A DNA stretch of 64,000 bases, taken from assembly GCA_027038965.1 (NCBI GenBank), contig JALWFG010000018.1, positions 1 to 64,000 of the forward strand. The letters run 5' to 3'. Origin of the DNA: Candidatus Desulfofervidaceae bacterium. GTDB lineage: Bacteria > Desulfobacterota > Desulfofervidia > Desulfofervidales > Desulfofervidaceae. The position numbers were made by a program, and so were the translations under genes. Every line of letters starts with the position of its first letter. Position 1 is the first letter of the stretch. The notes under the pieces are model-generated. The model did no database searches, had not been told where the DNA came from, and was given only the letters and a program-made list of their open reading frames with translations. Shown one piece after another: positions 17,711-26,756 of the stretch.

Positions 17711-18250
17711 TTGACCAAGTTTCTAGATAAAAGGGGTTTATATTATTTTTTACGCTTTTATTGGCTGCCCATCTTTGTCATTATCATGGGGTTATGTTGT
17801 GGGGCTTATTTTTATCTCATAAATACGTTTTTAAATCCAGCTATTAGAACCGGGAGAAATATGGGACAATTGTTTAGTCCGTTCTCAGCAGGGACATCTA
17901 ATATTTCCTCTAGTCCTAATCTCAGTATTGAAGTAAAAAAAGGCGAGAATAACAAATGTTTGCTATCTTTTGGAGAAGTAGGGCAATATCTTCAATTCCT
18001 CAAAAGGAGTCGAAAATATCGAGACCCCTTTTTTTCGGAGGCCGAATTAAGATTAAGGAATACCCTGTTAAGGATTAGCTTACCGAAAATAGAGGGTGTT
18101 ATGAAAATAGGAAAAACATGGATAGCCATTATAGATGGCAAGAGTGTCAAAGTAGGTGAAACAATAAAAGGATATCAAGTGAAGCAAATTACTCAAGGGG
18201 CAGTTATCCTCCAAAGGGGAAAACAAATTTATTATCTTTATCTCAAATAA
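17711..18250 (+). CDS. mshK: MshK-like (PilP/GspC-like) pilus assembly protein
   Basis: One N-terminal membrane helix (LPIFVIIMGLCCGAYFYLI) is followed by a linker and a compact C-terminal beta domain (GVMKIGKTWIAIIDGKSVKV, then YQVKQITQGAVILQRG) that resembles the PilP/GspC domain contacting the secretin. The start is probably TTG at 17711, because AAGGGG lies at a good distance upstream; a TTG at 17696 overlapping the previous gene is the alternative. Confidence 0.65.
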   Translation: MTKFLDKRGLYYFLRFYWLPIFVIIMGLCCGAYFYLINTFLNPAIRTGRNMGQLFSPFSAGTSNISSSPNLSIEVKKGENNKCLLSFGEVGQYLQFLKRSRKYRDPFFSEAELRLRNTLLRISLPKIEGVMKIGKTWIAIIDGKSVKVGETIKGYQVKQITQGAVILQRGKQIYYLYLK

Positions 18251-18365
18251 TTGGTTTATAGTTTATACTTGGTGGTTGATAGTGAATGGTAAACAGATGG
18301 TTAATTGGACGAGTAGGTGAGTGGGAAAGACCTTTTTACTTAAAACTTAATAGCTAAACACTAAG
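18251..18365. repeat. Degenerate heptamer-repeat region between mshK and mshL
   Basis: The 132-bp gap is built of words such as GTTTATA, GGTTGAT, AGTGAAT and GGTTAAT, and ends in TTTTTACTTAAAACTTAA. Nearly the same last block recurs at about 27970. No separate promoter is evident, and a weak GGGGAAA precedes the mshL ATG. Confidence 0.5.
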
Positions 18366-18382
18366 CATAAGGGGAAATTAAT

Positions 18383-20353
18383 ATGTCTTATGTGATTTAT
18401 ATTTTGATATTGCTGTTTTTAGGATGTGCTAGACCGCTACAAGTCCATTCACCCAATCAATTAAGTACCAAAGAAATGAAAAACAAGATAAGTAATCCCT
18501 CTCAAATCACAAAAAAGCAAAAAACTCTTTGGTCAAACTCAAACCAAAGGCGCCCCCAAATTGGGCCAATAGAAATTCCCCCTCCACTTATAGAGCCCAA
18601 AAGGCTCTCAAATTATCCTGACCTCAGTACACCTGTTTCCATCATGGTAAAAAATGCTAGTCTTAAGCAGGTTGTTCTTTCTTTGGCGGAACAAGTAGGA
18701 GTTAATGTTGTTTTTGACGAAGATGTAGGGGATTCAAAGGTAAGCCTGAATTTAAAAGATATTCCCTTAGGTCTAGCCCTTCATGCCATTTTATCTTCAC
18801 ACGACCTTTATTTCAAACCCTATCCTTATTACATCAGGGTTTCAAGAATGGTCACCAAGTTTTTCCATATTGATTATGTGATGAGTGTAAGAAAGGGGCA
18901 AAGTAATACTGAGGTGTCATTAAGTTCTGGAGGAGGGTCTTCAGAAAGCAGCAAGACTCAACTAAATCAGTCTTCAAGTACTGGAGACATTTCAGTTGTA
19001 AGTAGTGAAGTGGTCAATTTTTGGGAAAATTTTGAAAAGGGATTAAAGGAAATTCTTAAAGATCCTTTATACAACATCCTTCAGGCTGAATACAATCGCA
19101 AGTTGCTTGAGGAACAACTTGCCCTCTTGCCTTATCAGACCCAATATCAAAAGCAGGTTCAGGAACAACAAATAGAAATGCTTACCCTCCAGAAGGAGAT
19201 GCTTAAGAGGAAATTAGCCGAAGGAGAAGTCTCTGCCCTGCAAACATTATCCAATACGAATGGACAAACCCCGACTTCTACTATGGCAGAGACAAGTGGT
19301 AATGTGACAACTGAAGGCTCTGAGGCAACCAAGCAGCTTGTAGGCTCTTATACTATAGATGCCCAAACAGGTACAGTAGTGGTAACTACCACCCCTCAAA
19401 TGATGGAAAAGGTTGAAGAATTTATTGCCAAAGTAAAAAAGGACCTTTCAAGGCAGGTACTCATAGATGTGCAAATTTTTGAGGTTAGTTTAAACAAGAC
19501 CCATCAGGTAGGAATTGATTGGAGTAAATTTCCGGGTACCATTGAATTTTATAAACTGCCTCAATTGCGTAATATAGTAAATGCCCAAATGGCCTCTCAG
19601 GCAGCCCAAACCGGGACTACTGGAGCAACCACAGGGCAAGGGATTTACTCCCCTTTACAGACTTCTCCCTTTCCTTCTAGCCCCGGGGGAAGTCTCCAAA
19701 TTGGTCTTTTGCATTCGCTGACTCCCAGTGTGACTTATCAATGGAATACCGATGCCTTAATTGCCTTTTTGAAGACGCAGGGACAAGTGAGGGCCATCTC
19801 CCGTCCCCAGCTCTTGACCCTTAATAATCAACCAGCCATCGTTTCTGTGGGAATAAACGATTTTTACATAACTTACGAACAAAGTACCACTTCTGCCCAA
19901 GCCGGACTAGCTACCAGTAGCGTTACCAGCAAACTTAATCCCTTATTTATTGGGGTTACCTTGAGTGTTACCCCTCAGATTAGTGCTTCAGGAGATATTA
20001 TTTTAAAAATCGTTCCCGTGATCAACAAAAAGGTGGGACAAAAGACAGTTCCAACAGGCATTTCTTCGGCCCCTATACAGAGTATTCCGATTGTAGAAAC
20101 GAGACAAACCAGTACAATTGTAAAGGCCAAAGATGGACAGCCAATCATCATCTCGGGGCTTATTCAAGAAACTACAGCCGAAAATATTAAAAAGGTCCCT
20201 GCCCTGGGAGATTTGCCCCTTTTAGGCCCGATATTTAGATATAAATCAAGGTCTCAAGAACGTTCTGAGCTGGTAATGGTAATTGTTCCCCATTTACAAA
20301 CAGGGGACAATGTGAAGGGATTGGGTTATAGACATATTAACCAGACGCCTTAG
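18383..20353 (+). CDS. mshL: MshL-like outer-membrane secretin (lipoprotein)
   Basis: This is the outer-membrane pore of the pilus machine. The N-terminus is a lipoprotein signal peptide with lipobox LFLGC (C13 or near). An STN/secretin N-terminal domain lies at about 88-150, followed by a Ser/Gln-rich linker with a coiled stretch (about 190-310). The secretin domain has VRAISRPQLLTLNNQPA near 475, and the C-terminal signature VPALGDLPLLGPIFRYKS leads to SELVMVIVPHL. At 656 residues it is somewhat longer than typical MshL because of the linker. Confidence 0.93.
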   Translation: MSYVIYILILLFLGCARPLQVHSPNQLSTKEMKNKISNPSQITKKQKTLWSNSNQRRPQIGPIEIPPPLIEPKRLSNYPDLSTPVSIMVKNASLKQVVLSLAEQVGVNVVFDEDVGDSKVSLNLKDIPLGLALHAILSSHDLYFKPYPYYIRVSRMVTKFFHIDYVMSVRKGQSNTEVSLSSGGGSSESSKTQLNQSSSTGDISVVSSEVVNFWENFEKGLKEILKDPLYNILQAEYNRKLLEEQLALLPYQTQYQKQVQEQQIEMLTLQKEMLKRKLAEGEVSALQTLSNTNGQTPTSTMAETSGNVTTEGSEATKQLVGSYTIDAQTGTVVVTTTPQMMEKVEEFIAKVKKDLSRQVLIDVQIFEVSLNKTHQVGIDWSKFPGTIEFYKLPQLRNIVNAQMASQAAQTGTTGATTGQGIYSPLQTSPFPSSPGGSLQIGLLHSLTPSVTYQWNTDALIAFLKTQGQVRAISRPQLLTLNNQPAIVSVGINDFYITYEQSTTSAQAGLATSSVTSKLNPLFIGVTLSVTPQISASGDIILKIVPVINKKVGQKTVPTGISSAPIQSIPIVETRQTSTIVKAKDGQPIIISGLIQETTAENIKKVPALGDLPLLGPIFRYKSRSQERSELVMVIVPHLQTGDNVKGLGYRHINQTP

Positions 20354-20391
20354 AGGATATACCAAAAGCATCGAATTAGAGTGAAGAAAGA

Positions 20392-21213
20392 ATGTATAAA
20401 GAATTTTATAGTTTAAAAGAGAACCCATTCAAATTATCTCCTAGCACCCAATATTTTTTTCTTTCCCCGCAAGTAAAGGGCATTTTAAGGCTTTTAAACT
20501 ACGGGCTGGAACAAAATGTGGGTTTTATGATGGTGACTGGAGAAGTCGGAGTGGGCAAGACCTCTGTGTTACGGTACTTTATGTCTCGATTGAATTCAAA
20601 TGTAGAGAGAGCATATCTGTTTAATCCGACATTCAGCCATTCTGCAGACCTTCTTCAGTTCTTGCTCTTGGATTTGCAAGTTATCAAGGAACCAATAGAA
20701 CAGACAGGCGAAGCAAGTAAGGCAAGCCTTTTACACAGACTCCATCAATTCTTACTCGAAAAATACCATGAGGGCAAGAAGGTGTTATTCATTGTTGATG
20801 ATGCCCAGGCATCGCCTGATTTTATATTGGAAGAATTGCGGCTTTTATCCAATTTTGAGACCAATGAAGACAAATTGCTTCAAATTTTGTTAGTAGGACA
20901 ACCAGAATTAAAGGAGAAAGTCAAGGGGAAATCCTTAAGACAATTGGGACAAAGAATTGCGATTCAGGTTGAAATGAAACCCCTCACTAAAGAGGAAACG
21001 GCTGCCTATATCAACTACCGATTAATTAAGGCTGGGGCACAAGGCAGTCTTTTTAATCCCAAGGCGATTAAACTAATTCATAAAAAGAGCAAGGGGCTTC
21101 CTAGGATAATTAATCTTATTGCAGAGCGAGCCTTGATTGCAGGCTATTTGAATTCTAAAGTAGCTATCGGTAAAAAAGAAGTAAAGCTGGCCCTTAAGGA
21201 GCTTGGTTTATGA
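20392..21213 (+). CDS. mshM: MshM/ExeA-like AAA ATPase
   Basis: The 273-residue protein is a compact AAA ATPase of the ExeA/GspA type. It starts MYKEFYSLKENPFKLSP, with Walker A GEVGVGKTS (50-58), Walker B VLFIVDDAQ (131-139) and the C-terminal helix KKSKGLPRIINLIAERAL. ExeA-like ATPases help insert secretins through the cell wall. It lies between the secretin and the TPR protein as in MSHA loci, and its stop overlaps the next ATG (ATGA). Confidence 0.92.
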   Translation: MYKEFYSLKENPFKLSPSTQYFFLSPQVKGILRLLNYGLEQNVGFMMVTGEVGVGKTSVLRYFMSRLNSNVERAYLFNPTFSHSADLLQFLLLDLQVIKEPIEQTGEASKASLLHRLHQFLLEKYHEGKKVLFIVDDAQASPDFILEELRLLSNFETNEDKLLQILLVGQPELKEKVKGKSLRQLGQRIAIQVEMKPLTKEETAAYINYRLIKAGAQGSLFNPKAIKLIHKKSKGLPRIINLIAERALIAGYLNSKVAIGKKEVKLALKELGL

Positions 21214-22637
21214 GTCTCATAGAAAAGGCCCTGTCTAAAAAGGAATCCGAAACAAAAAGGCAAAATGTTGAAACCAAAGTCAATCAAGATAGAAAGACTT
21301 TTGCCTCTTTAGAAGCAGAACCAGAGACATCTTCTCCCTTACCTCCCCAAAATAACCTCAAGAAAAGGAGATTAATAATTGGTCTTATAGTGGCTTTGGT
21401 TCTAGTAGTTACAGGTCTTATTTTCAGTCCCCTGAAGAAAGTCCTTTATCAAGACCTGTTTTCAAGGAAAGTAGTTAAAAAAGTAGTTAAAAACGAGGCA
21501 AATAAGCAAATAAGCCAACCAGGCAATATCAATCTTTTTGAAAAAAATAGAATCTCCAGACCGGACGTATCCATAATAAAAACAAATAAACTAGAAACAA
21601 AGCAATCATCCGTCTCTAAGAAGCAAGGTTTTGTTAGGAGCAAAGTAAATAAAAACTCTGCTCAGGGAAATGATAAAAACCTCTATAAAAGGCAAGCTTA
21701 TTATACTGTCCAAATAGGAACCTTTAAAAATCTTAAAAACGCCCGAAATTTTTTAAGAACAATTATTTCTCTTGGACATAATTTCTGTCCACAGGGCCGG
21801 GTAGAGAAAATAGGGGAATTTTATGCCCTTAGATGCGGAATCTCGCAAAGTAAACAGGAGGCCACCCTTATCAAAAACAGGCTATGCAAACTTGTGGCAA
21901 ACCGAATAAAAGGCCTTTGTGATGCCGTTATTATCTCAACTTTACCGCCCAATCAGATAAAAAAAAGGGTAGTTCCGCTCCTAGGATCCAAACGATCAGA
22001 AACAAGACGTAAAACAATTAGAAGCGGAGCAAATAATTGGAATGGGAAAAATAGTGACTATTCTCCTTTGCTAAAAGAGGCTTATTCTCATTTTAAAAAT
22101 GGGAATCTTAATGAAGCCCTTAAATTGTATAATCAGATTTTGGCGTCTAATCCCTATCAAGTGGAGGCCTTGACTAACAGAGGCATCATCTGGCAAAGGA
22201 TAGGCGAAGTCTTAAGGGCACAAAAGGACCTTGAAACGGCCCTTAAACTCGAACAAGGCCGATACGACCCGGTCTTGCTTAATGCCTTGGGGGTAAACTA
22301 TTTAAGACAGAGTAAATATCAAAAGGCCACAGAATGCTTTCTTAAGGCAGGCGACGCCACGGCTATGATTAATCTGGCCGTTCTATACTGGAAAAGGGGA
22401 GAATGGAATGAAGTAGAGAAATATTTACAAAAGGCTGCCATCCTTGCCCCTGACAATCCATACGTTTATTATTACAAATGGCTTTTTTATAAAACTAGGC
22501 TTGAAGCCATCAGAGACAAAGGGACACCATTTCAAACTAGGCGCCTTGAGAGATTGGCTCAAGATATGTATTTACGTTGCAAGGAACTTGCAGAGCAAAG
22601 GGGATACTTTGATCTTCTTAAAAGGCTGTCACCCTAA
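21210..22637 (+). CDS. mshN: MshN-like membrane protein with SPOR and TPR domains
   Basis: The short cytoplasmic N-terminus is followed by one membrane helix (LIIGLIVALVLVVTGLIF, about 54-72), a basic linker, a SPOR-like domain (YYTVQIGTFKNLKNARNF to about 240) and tetratricopeptide repeats from about 288 to 430. SPOR domains bind denuded septal peptidoglycan; MshN-type proteins end in TPRs. The linker after the SPOR domain contains the repeated word GAAGCGGAGCAAAT (22021-22034), coding RSGAN, which recurs twice in intergenic DNA. It is the last gene of the operon. Confidence 0.8.
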   Translation: MSLIEKALSKKESETKRQNVETKVNQDRKTFASLEAEPETSSPLPPQNNLKKRRLIIGLIVALVLVVTGLIFSPLKKVLYQDLFSRKVVKKVVKNEANKQISQPGNINLFEKNRISRPDVSIIKTNKLETKQSSVSKKQGFVRSKVNKNSAQGNDKNLYKRQAYYTVQIGTFKNLKNARNFLRTIISLGHNFCPQGRVEKIGEFYALRCGISQSKQEATLIKNRLCKLVANRIKGLCDAVIISTLPPNQIKKRVVPLLGSKRSETRRKTIRSGANNWNGKNSDYSPLLKEAYSHFKNGNLNEALKLYNQILASNPYQVEALTNRGIIWQRIGEVLRAQKDLETALKLEQGRYDPVLLNALGVNYLRQSKYQKATECFLKAGDATAMINLAVLYWKRGEWNEVEKYLQKAAILAPDNPYVYYYKWLFYKTRLEAIRDKGTPFQTRRLERLAQDMYLRCKELAEQRGYFDLLKRLSP

Positions 22638-22656
22638 CCTGTCACAAACTTGACCT

Positions 22657-22688
22657 AGTTCCCGTTGCTTAGTGGTAGCTTTTTTTTC
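22657..22688 (+). terminator. Possible intrinsic terminator of the MSHA-like operon
   Basis: AGTTCCC (22657-22663) can pair imperfectly with GGTAGCT (22674-22680), followed by eight T residues. The stem has one mismatch and one wobble. A TTGACT just downstream may belong to the promoter of the next gene. Confidence 0.4.
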
Positions 22689-22740
22689 TTGACTTTTATA
22701 TCTTATTTTGAAAGGATAATAGAAAAAAAGGGGGGTCAAA

Positions 22741-23661
22741 ATGTTTTCTAGGATACTCACAGCTACAGATCTTTTAGAGGCATGTGATGCCGTAGTATTA
22801 ACGGCCTTGGAAATGGCCAGACAAAATGAAGCTCAGCTTTTTATTCTTCACGTATTAGAATCTAGATATTCCGGTCACCATCGGGAATTTGTAGTAGACT
22901 TTGAGACAGGCGAAGAAACAGTAGCAACAGCCGAATATATACAAAAAGTGAAAGATGTATTGGATGAAAAGTGTGGAGGGGCGCTTAAACCCTATGGAAA
23001 ATATGAAATTCGGGTCAGGGCAGGCTTCCCTTGGATGGAAATCTTACGCTGGGCAAGGAAGGAAAATGTAAAATTAGTTGTGATGGGTCCTCATGCAGGG
23101 AAGGCAGAAGAAAAAGGGGTAGCCAGGACGGTAAATAAAATTGGCTCTACCCTAGAGGCCGTAATTATGCGGGCTCGCTGCCCGGTAATGGTAGTCAATC
23201 AATTTATTCCTAAAGAAAAACTAAATTTTAAGAAAATCATGGTTTGTATGGGATTTTCTAAGACATGTCAATATGCCTTTGAGTTTGCTGCCAAGGTTGC
23301 TAAAAGATATCAATCAGAATTGTATGTATTTCACATGCTTCCAGTGCCTATGGGGTATTACACCCAAAGCGAACTTGAAAGGGCAAGAGAGGAAAAAAGA
23401 AAACAGCTAGATGCACTATGTCAGGAAGGAGCAGCGGGGTTAAAATGTAAATCAGTAGTATGGGAAGGTACTTTACCATATGTTGAGATTCTGAAATATG
23501 CCAGAGAGAATGACGTAGATTTAATTGTAATGGGTTCTCACACTAAGGAAAAAGATAAGAAATGGTATATAGGTAGCGCAGTAGAACAAGTCAGTCTCAG
23601 GGCTGCTTCGCCAGTAATGGTTGTAACTCATCCTGAAGCAGTAGTTAAATTTGAAGAATAA
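22741..23661 (+). CDS. Tandem-domain universal stress protein (UspA family)
   Basis: Two Usp domains are joined in 306 residues. The first starts MFSRILTATDLLEACDAVV and ends at RCPVMVVNQF; the second starts FKKIMVCMGFSKTCQYAFEFA and ends at SPVMVVTHP. Each keeps the glycine-rich loop region (VMGPHAGKAEEKGV and VMGSHTKEKDKKWYIGSAVE) that binds ATP in some members, though neither has the complete canonical spacing. A GGGGGG ribosome-binding site precedes the ATG. It is probably a single-gene unit converging on the sensor kinase; the 140 bp between them hold G-rich degenerate repeats. Confidence 0.9.
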   Translation: MFSRILTATDLLEACDAVVLTALEMARQNEAQLFILHVLESRYSGHHREFVVDFETGEETVATAEYIQKVKDVLDEKCGGALKPYGKYEIRVRAGFPWMEILRWARKENVKLVVMGPHAGKAEEKGVARTVNKIGSTLEAVIMRARCPVMVVNQFIPKEKLNFKKIMVCMGFSKTCQYAFEFAAKVAKRYQSELYVFHMLPVPMGYYTQSELERAREEKRKQLDALCQEGAAGLKCKSVVWEGTLPYVEILKYARENDVDLIVMGSHTKEKDKKWYIGSAVEQVSLRAASPVMVVTHPEAVVKFEE

Positions 23662-23802
23662 AATATAGAATAAAGTGGATAAGAGAGGTAAGAAGGCAGG
23701 AAAGGCAATAAATGCTTGGGGATAGTTAGATGGGCGGGTGAACAAGTGGATAAGGGAAAGGGCGGGGGGGTGGAAAGACAAATGGTGTTTTCACGCTAGA
23801 AC

Positions 23803-26721
23803 TCAATTGATGATATTAAACTTTGAACTTTGAACCAAGGCTAAAAGGATTTGTCTGAGATTTTCTATAGTGACAGGCTTAGCTACTACATAATCTATTT
23901 TGTTTTGTTTAATTTCAAGAGGGGTTACGCTTGCCCCCCAGCCCGTAAGTAAGACTACTGGCATAGAAGGGGCAAGTTGTTTTATTCTTTTTGTTAGTTC
24001 AAAACCGCTCATTTCTGGCATACCTAAATCTGTGATTATCAGTCCCAATTCCTCTTGATATCTTTCAAAGATCTCCAAGGCCTTAAGAGGGGAAGATGTT
24101 GTAACAACCCTGATTCCTAATGCCCTGAGCATTTCAGAAATTACCTCTAAGATTTCCTGTTCATCATCTACTACTAAAACTTTCTTTTTAATTTTAAGTT
24201 CAAGTCCTTCTGAAGGCTGCTCTCCTGCGGAAATCAACTCTGGTTCAACTATAGGCAAATAAATATAAAAGGTAGTTCCTTTCCCCTCTTGGCTTTCTAC
24301 TTTTATTTCTCCTCCATGGGCCCGAATAACACCTAGACTTACTGCTAAACCAAGCCCTGTTCCCTTTTCTCCTTTTGTCGTAAAGAAAGGTTCAAATATC
24401 TTTTTCTTCATTACTTCAGGGATACCACAGCCCATATCTTTTATCATTACACAGTTTTTTTTGGATTCTTGCCAGGTTTTAATAGTAATCCTTCCTCCCC
24501 GAGGCATGGCTTCCACAGCGTTTTTTATAATATTAACAAACACCTCCTTTAACTCGGCTCGATTACCTGCGATTGGTCCCAATTTGCCAAAGTCCTCTTT
24601 GATAACAATTTCCTTACCTTCACGGTGCGCCTTTGCCTTCCAAAGGGGCTGGGTTAATTCTATGGTCTCGTGAACAAGTTGATTAAGGTTATCAATTACC
24701 TCAACTGCCTGAAGCTTTCTGTGGGCATAGGCATAAAGGCGACGCACAATAGCCTCACCATCTTGAATTGTTTCTATGGCCTTTTGCAGATATCCCCGAG
24801 CACGGCCAGCATTTGAATCAAGCAAATATTTACTCAGTTCCAAATTCCCCATGACCACCATAAGCATATTGTTAATGTCATGGGCTACCCCTGCGGCCAT
24901 TTCTCCCAAAACGGCTATCCTGTCTTGCTCTCGAAGTTTGTCTTCTAATACCTTTCTCTGGGTAACATCATAGATAAATCCCAAAACGGCCTTTTCACCT
25001 TTAAACTGTGTTACCTGTAAAAATAAATCTACAAAGAGGGTCTTTTGCGTTTTTGGAAAAAACTTACATTCTTGATAAAAGACATTGCCTTTTTGCAAAC
25101 AGTCCTTTAGGATTTTATCCAAGGCGGCCTTTTCTGTAGGCGAACACATTTCCTTTAAGCTGAGTTTTTGCAATTCGGCATCTGTATACTGCGTCATTTT
25201 TCTGAAAGTTTGGTTATACATCAAGAAGTGGGCGTCAGAACGAATAATAAAGATACCTACAAGCCTATTTTCAAAGATTTGCCGATATTGTCTTTCCCTT
25301 TCTTTCAAGGCTTGAGTTCGTTCTTCTACAATATCTTCCAACCTTTCATTATATCTTTTCAATTTTTCTTCTAATTTTACCTGCTGGGTAATATTGCTAA
25401 AATCAATGGCTACGTAGGTGGGTTTATCTTCTTCATTTTTGATAGGAGAAAAAGTAACTCGGGCATAAAATGGCTCTCCTGTCAGAGTCTTAAACTTGTA
25501 TCTTAAAAGTTCGTAGGTTCTCCCTTGCCTTACGGCAGTAAGCATCTTTTTATGCCAAAAAGGCATTTTTCCACTGCCCCATTCAGGGGCCATGCGGCAT
25601 AGCCGTTGCCCGATTTTCACCTTTCCAATGAGATGTTCAAAAGCAGGGTTAAAATAAAGACATTTTCCATCAATGTCTGTGATAACAAAGGGGTCTATTA
25701 AACTTTGGAGCGCCTGTCTATGGCGAGAAAGGAGGTTGCATGTCTTATGGTAAAACTGATTACTAGCAAATAAAATGCCATTTAGGCACAAGATGATGAC
25801 AGCACTTAGGAAAAAATTTGCTTTATAGGTAGACAAAAAATGTTTTTGTATGAGTGATGTGGGATAGAGGCAAATAAACAACCAATTTGCATGGTTTAAA
25901 ATGGCCATTCTAGAAGCAATGAAAAGGAAACGACCTATTTGAGAAGAAGACATTGGCCAATTTACAATAATGCCCTTTTTTCTCAGTTTTCCTTCCTGAA
26001 GTGTGTCTAGAAGATTGAGTATTTGCAATCGATAATGAAGAGGAAGAGGATTTAAAATGAAATTTAAGTTCTGATATGTAAATTCCTTTTGAGATGCCCA
26101 GAGTATCCGATTTTCATTATCAATTACAAACAGACGAATTTTTTCAAGAGGCAGGGTTTGCTTAAGTCTGTTCCCTATCACATGTTCAAGGTCCAAAACT
26201 CCTACACCTGCACCCAAAAACTGTTTGGAATGTGGTAAAAATACAGGGACAATAATGGATAAAAAAGGTTTTTTTACCCATCTTTCCTGCGTTTTATGGA
26301 AAAAGGGTAAATACATCAAGTAAAATACCGACTTTCGAGTCTCTTGGGCAAGGGTCAAATATTTTAAAAATGTTTCTTTCTGAGAAAATTGAGATAAAGA
26401 TAAAATTTTACTAGAAAGGCCGGGGAAAATAATTTCACCCTTGTTATTTACAAAAAAGACCGTTTTAAGTTTGAGTTCCTTTTTACAGGCATTGAGGCTT
26501 AAGGAAAGAAGTTTGGGAGAAGATTGCATTCCATAGATGGATTGGAGTCCCAAATTAAAGGCCAATATTACATTGTTTATCTCACCTTTTATTTCCTGGT
26601 TTATTTCATCCAATTTGGCACTAATCGTTAAACCAATCCGTTCTTTTTGGGCATTAAACACCTTTTGATATTGATAATACTCAAGACCAATAAATATAAA
26701 AATAGTTAGGGCAATAGTCAA
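23803..26721 (-). CDS. Hybrid sensor histidine kinase with periplasmic sensor, two PAS domains and receiver
   Basis: This is a membrane-bound two-component sensor of at least 972 residues. In order: an N-terminal helix, a periplasmic ligand-binding region (about 25-300), a second helix near 310, two PAS domains (about 340-450 and 480-590), the dimerisation helix with phospho-acceptor His in GEMAAGVAHDINNML, the ATP-binding domain (KNAVEAMPRGG, GCGIPEVMKKKIFEPFFTTK, GTGLGLAVSLG) and a C-terminal receiver (VLVVDDE, phospho-acceptor Asp in ITDLGMPEMSG). The TTG at 26721 has no ribosome-binding site. GGAGGT lies just before CTG/ATT codons at 26760/26757, which would add RTIKALSKYIY ahead of the helix, so an uncommon start codon there is likely. 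It follows the binding-protein gene directly. Confidence 0.9.
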   Translation of the reverse strand: MTIALTIFIFIGLEYYQYQKVFNAQKERIGLTISAKLDEINQEIKGEINNVILAFNLGLQSIYGMQSSPKLLSLSLNACKKELKLKTVFFVNNKGEIIFPGLSSKILSLSQFSQKETFLKYLTLAQETRKSVFYLMYLPFFHKTQERWVKKPFLSIIVPVFLPHSKQFLGAGVGVLDLEHVIGNRLKQTLPLEKIRLFVIDNENRILWASQKEFTYQNLNFILNPLPLHYRLQILNLLDTLQEGKLRKKGIIVNWPMSSSQIGRFLFIASRMAILNHANWLFICLYPTSLIQKHFLSTYKANFFLSAVIILCLNGILFASNQFYHKTCNLLSRHRQALQSLIDPFVITDIDGKCLYFNPAFEHLIGKVKIGQRLCRMAPEWGSGKMPFWHKKMLTAVRQGRTYELLRYKFKTLTGEPFYARVTFSPIKNEEDKPTYVAIDFSNITQQVKLEEKLKRYNERLEDIVEERTQALKERERQYRQIFENRLVGIFIIRSDAHFLMYNQTFRKMTQYTDAELQKLSLKEMCSPTEKAALDKILKDCLQKGNVFYQECKFFPKTQKTLFVDLFLQVTQFKGEKAVLGFIYDVTQRKVLEDKLREQDRIAVLGEMAAGVAHDINNMLMVVMGNLELSKYLLDSNAGRARGYLQKAIETIQDGEAIVRRLYAYAHRKLQAVEVIDNLNQLVHETIELTQPLWKAKAHREGKEIVIKEDFGKLGPIAGNRAELKEVFVNIIKNAVEAMPRGGRITIKTWQESKKNCVMIKDMGCGIPEVMKKKIFEPFFTTKGEKGTGLGLAVSLGVIRAHGGEIKVESQEGKGTTFYIYLPIVEPELISAGEQPSEGLELKIKKKVLVVDDEQEILEVISEMLRALGIRVVTTSSPLKALEIFERYQEELGLIITDLGMPEMSGFELTKRIKQLAPSMPVVLLTGWGASVTPLEIKQNKIDYVVAKPVTIENLRQILLALVQSSKFNIIN

Positions 26722-26756
26722 ATAAATATATTTGGATAATGCCTTTATAGTGCGAA

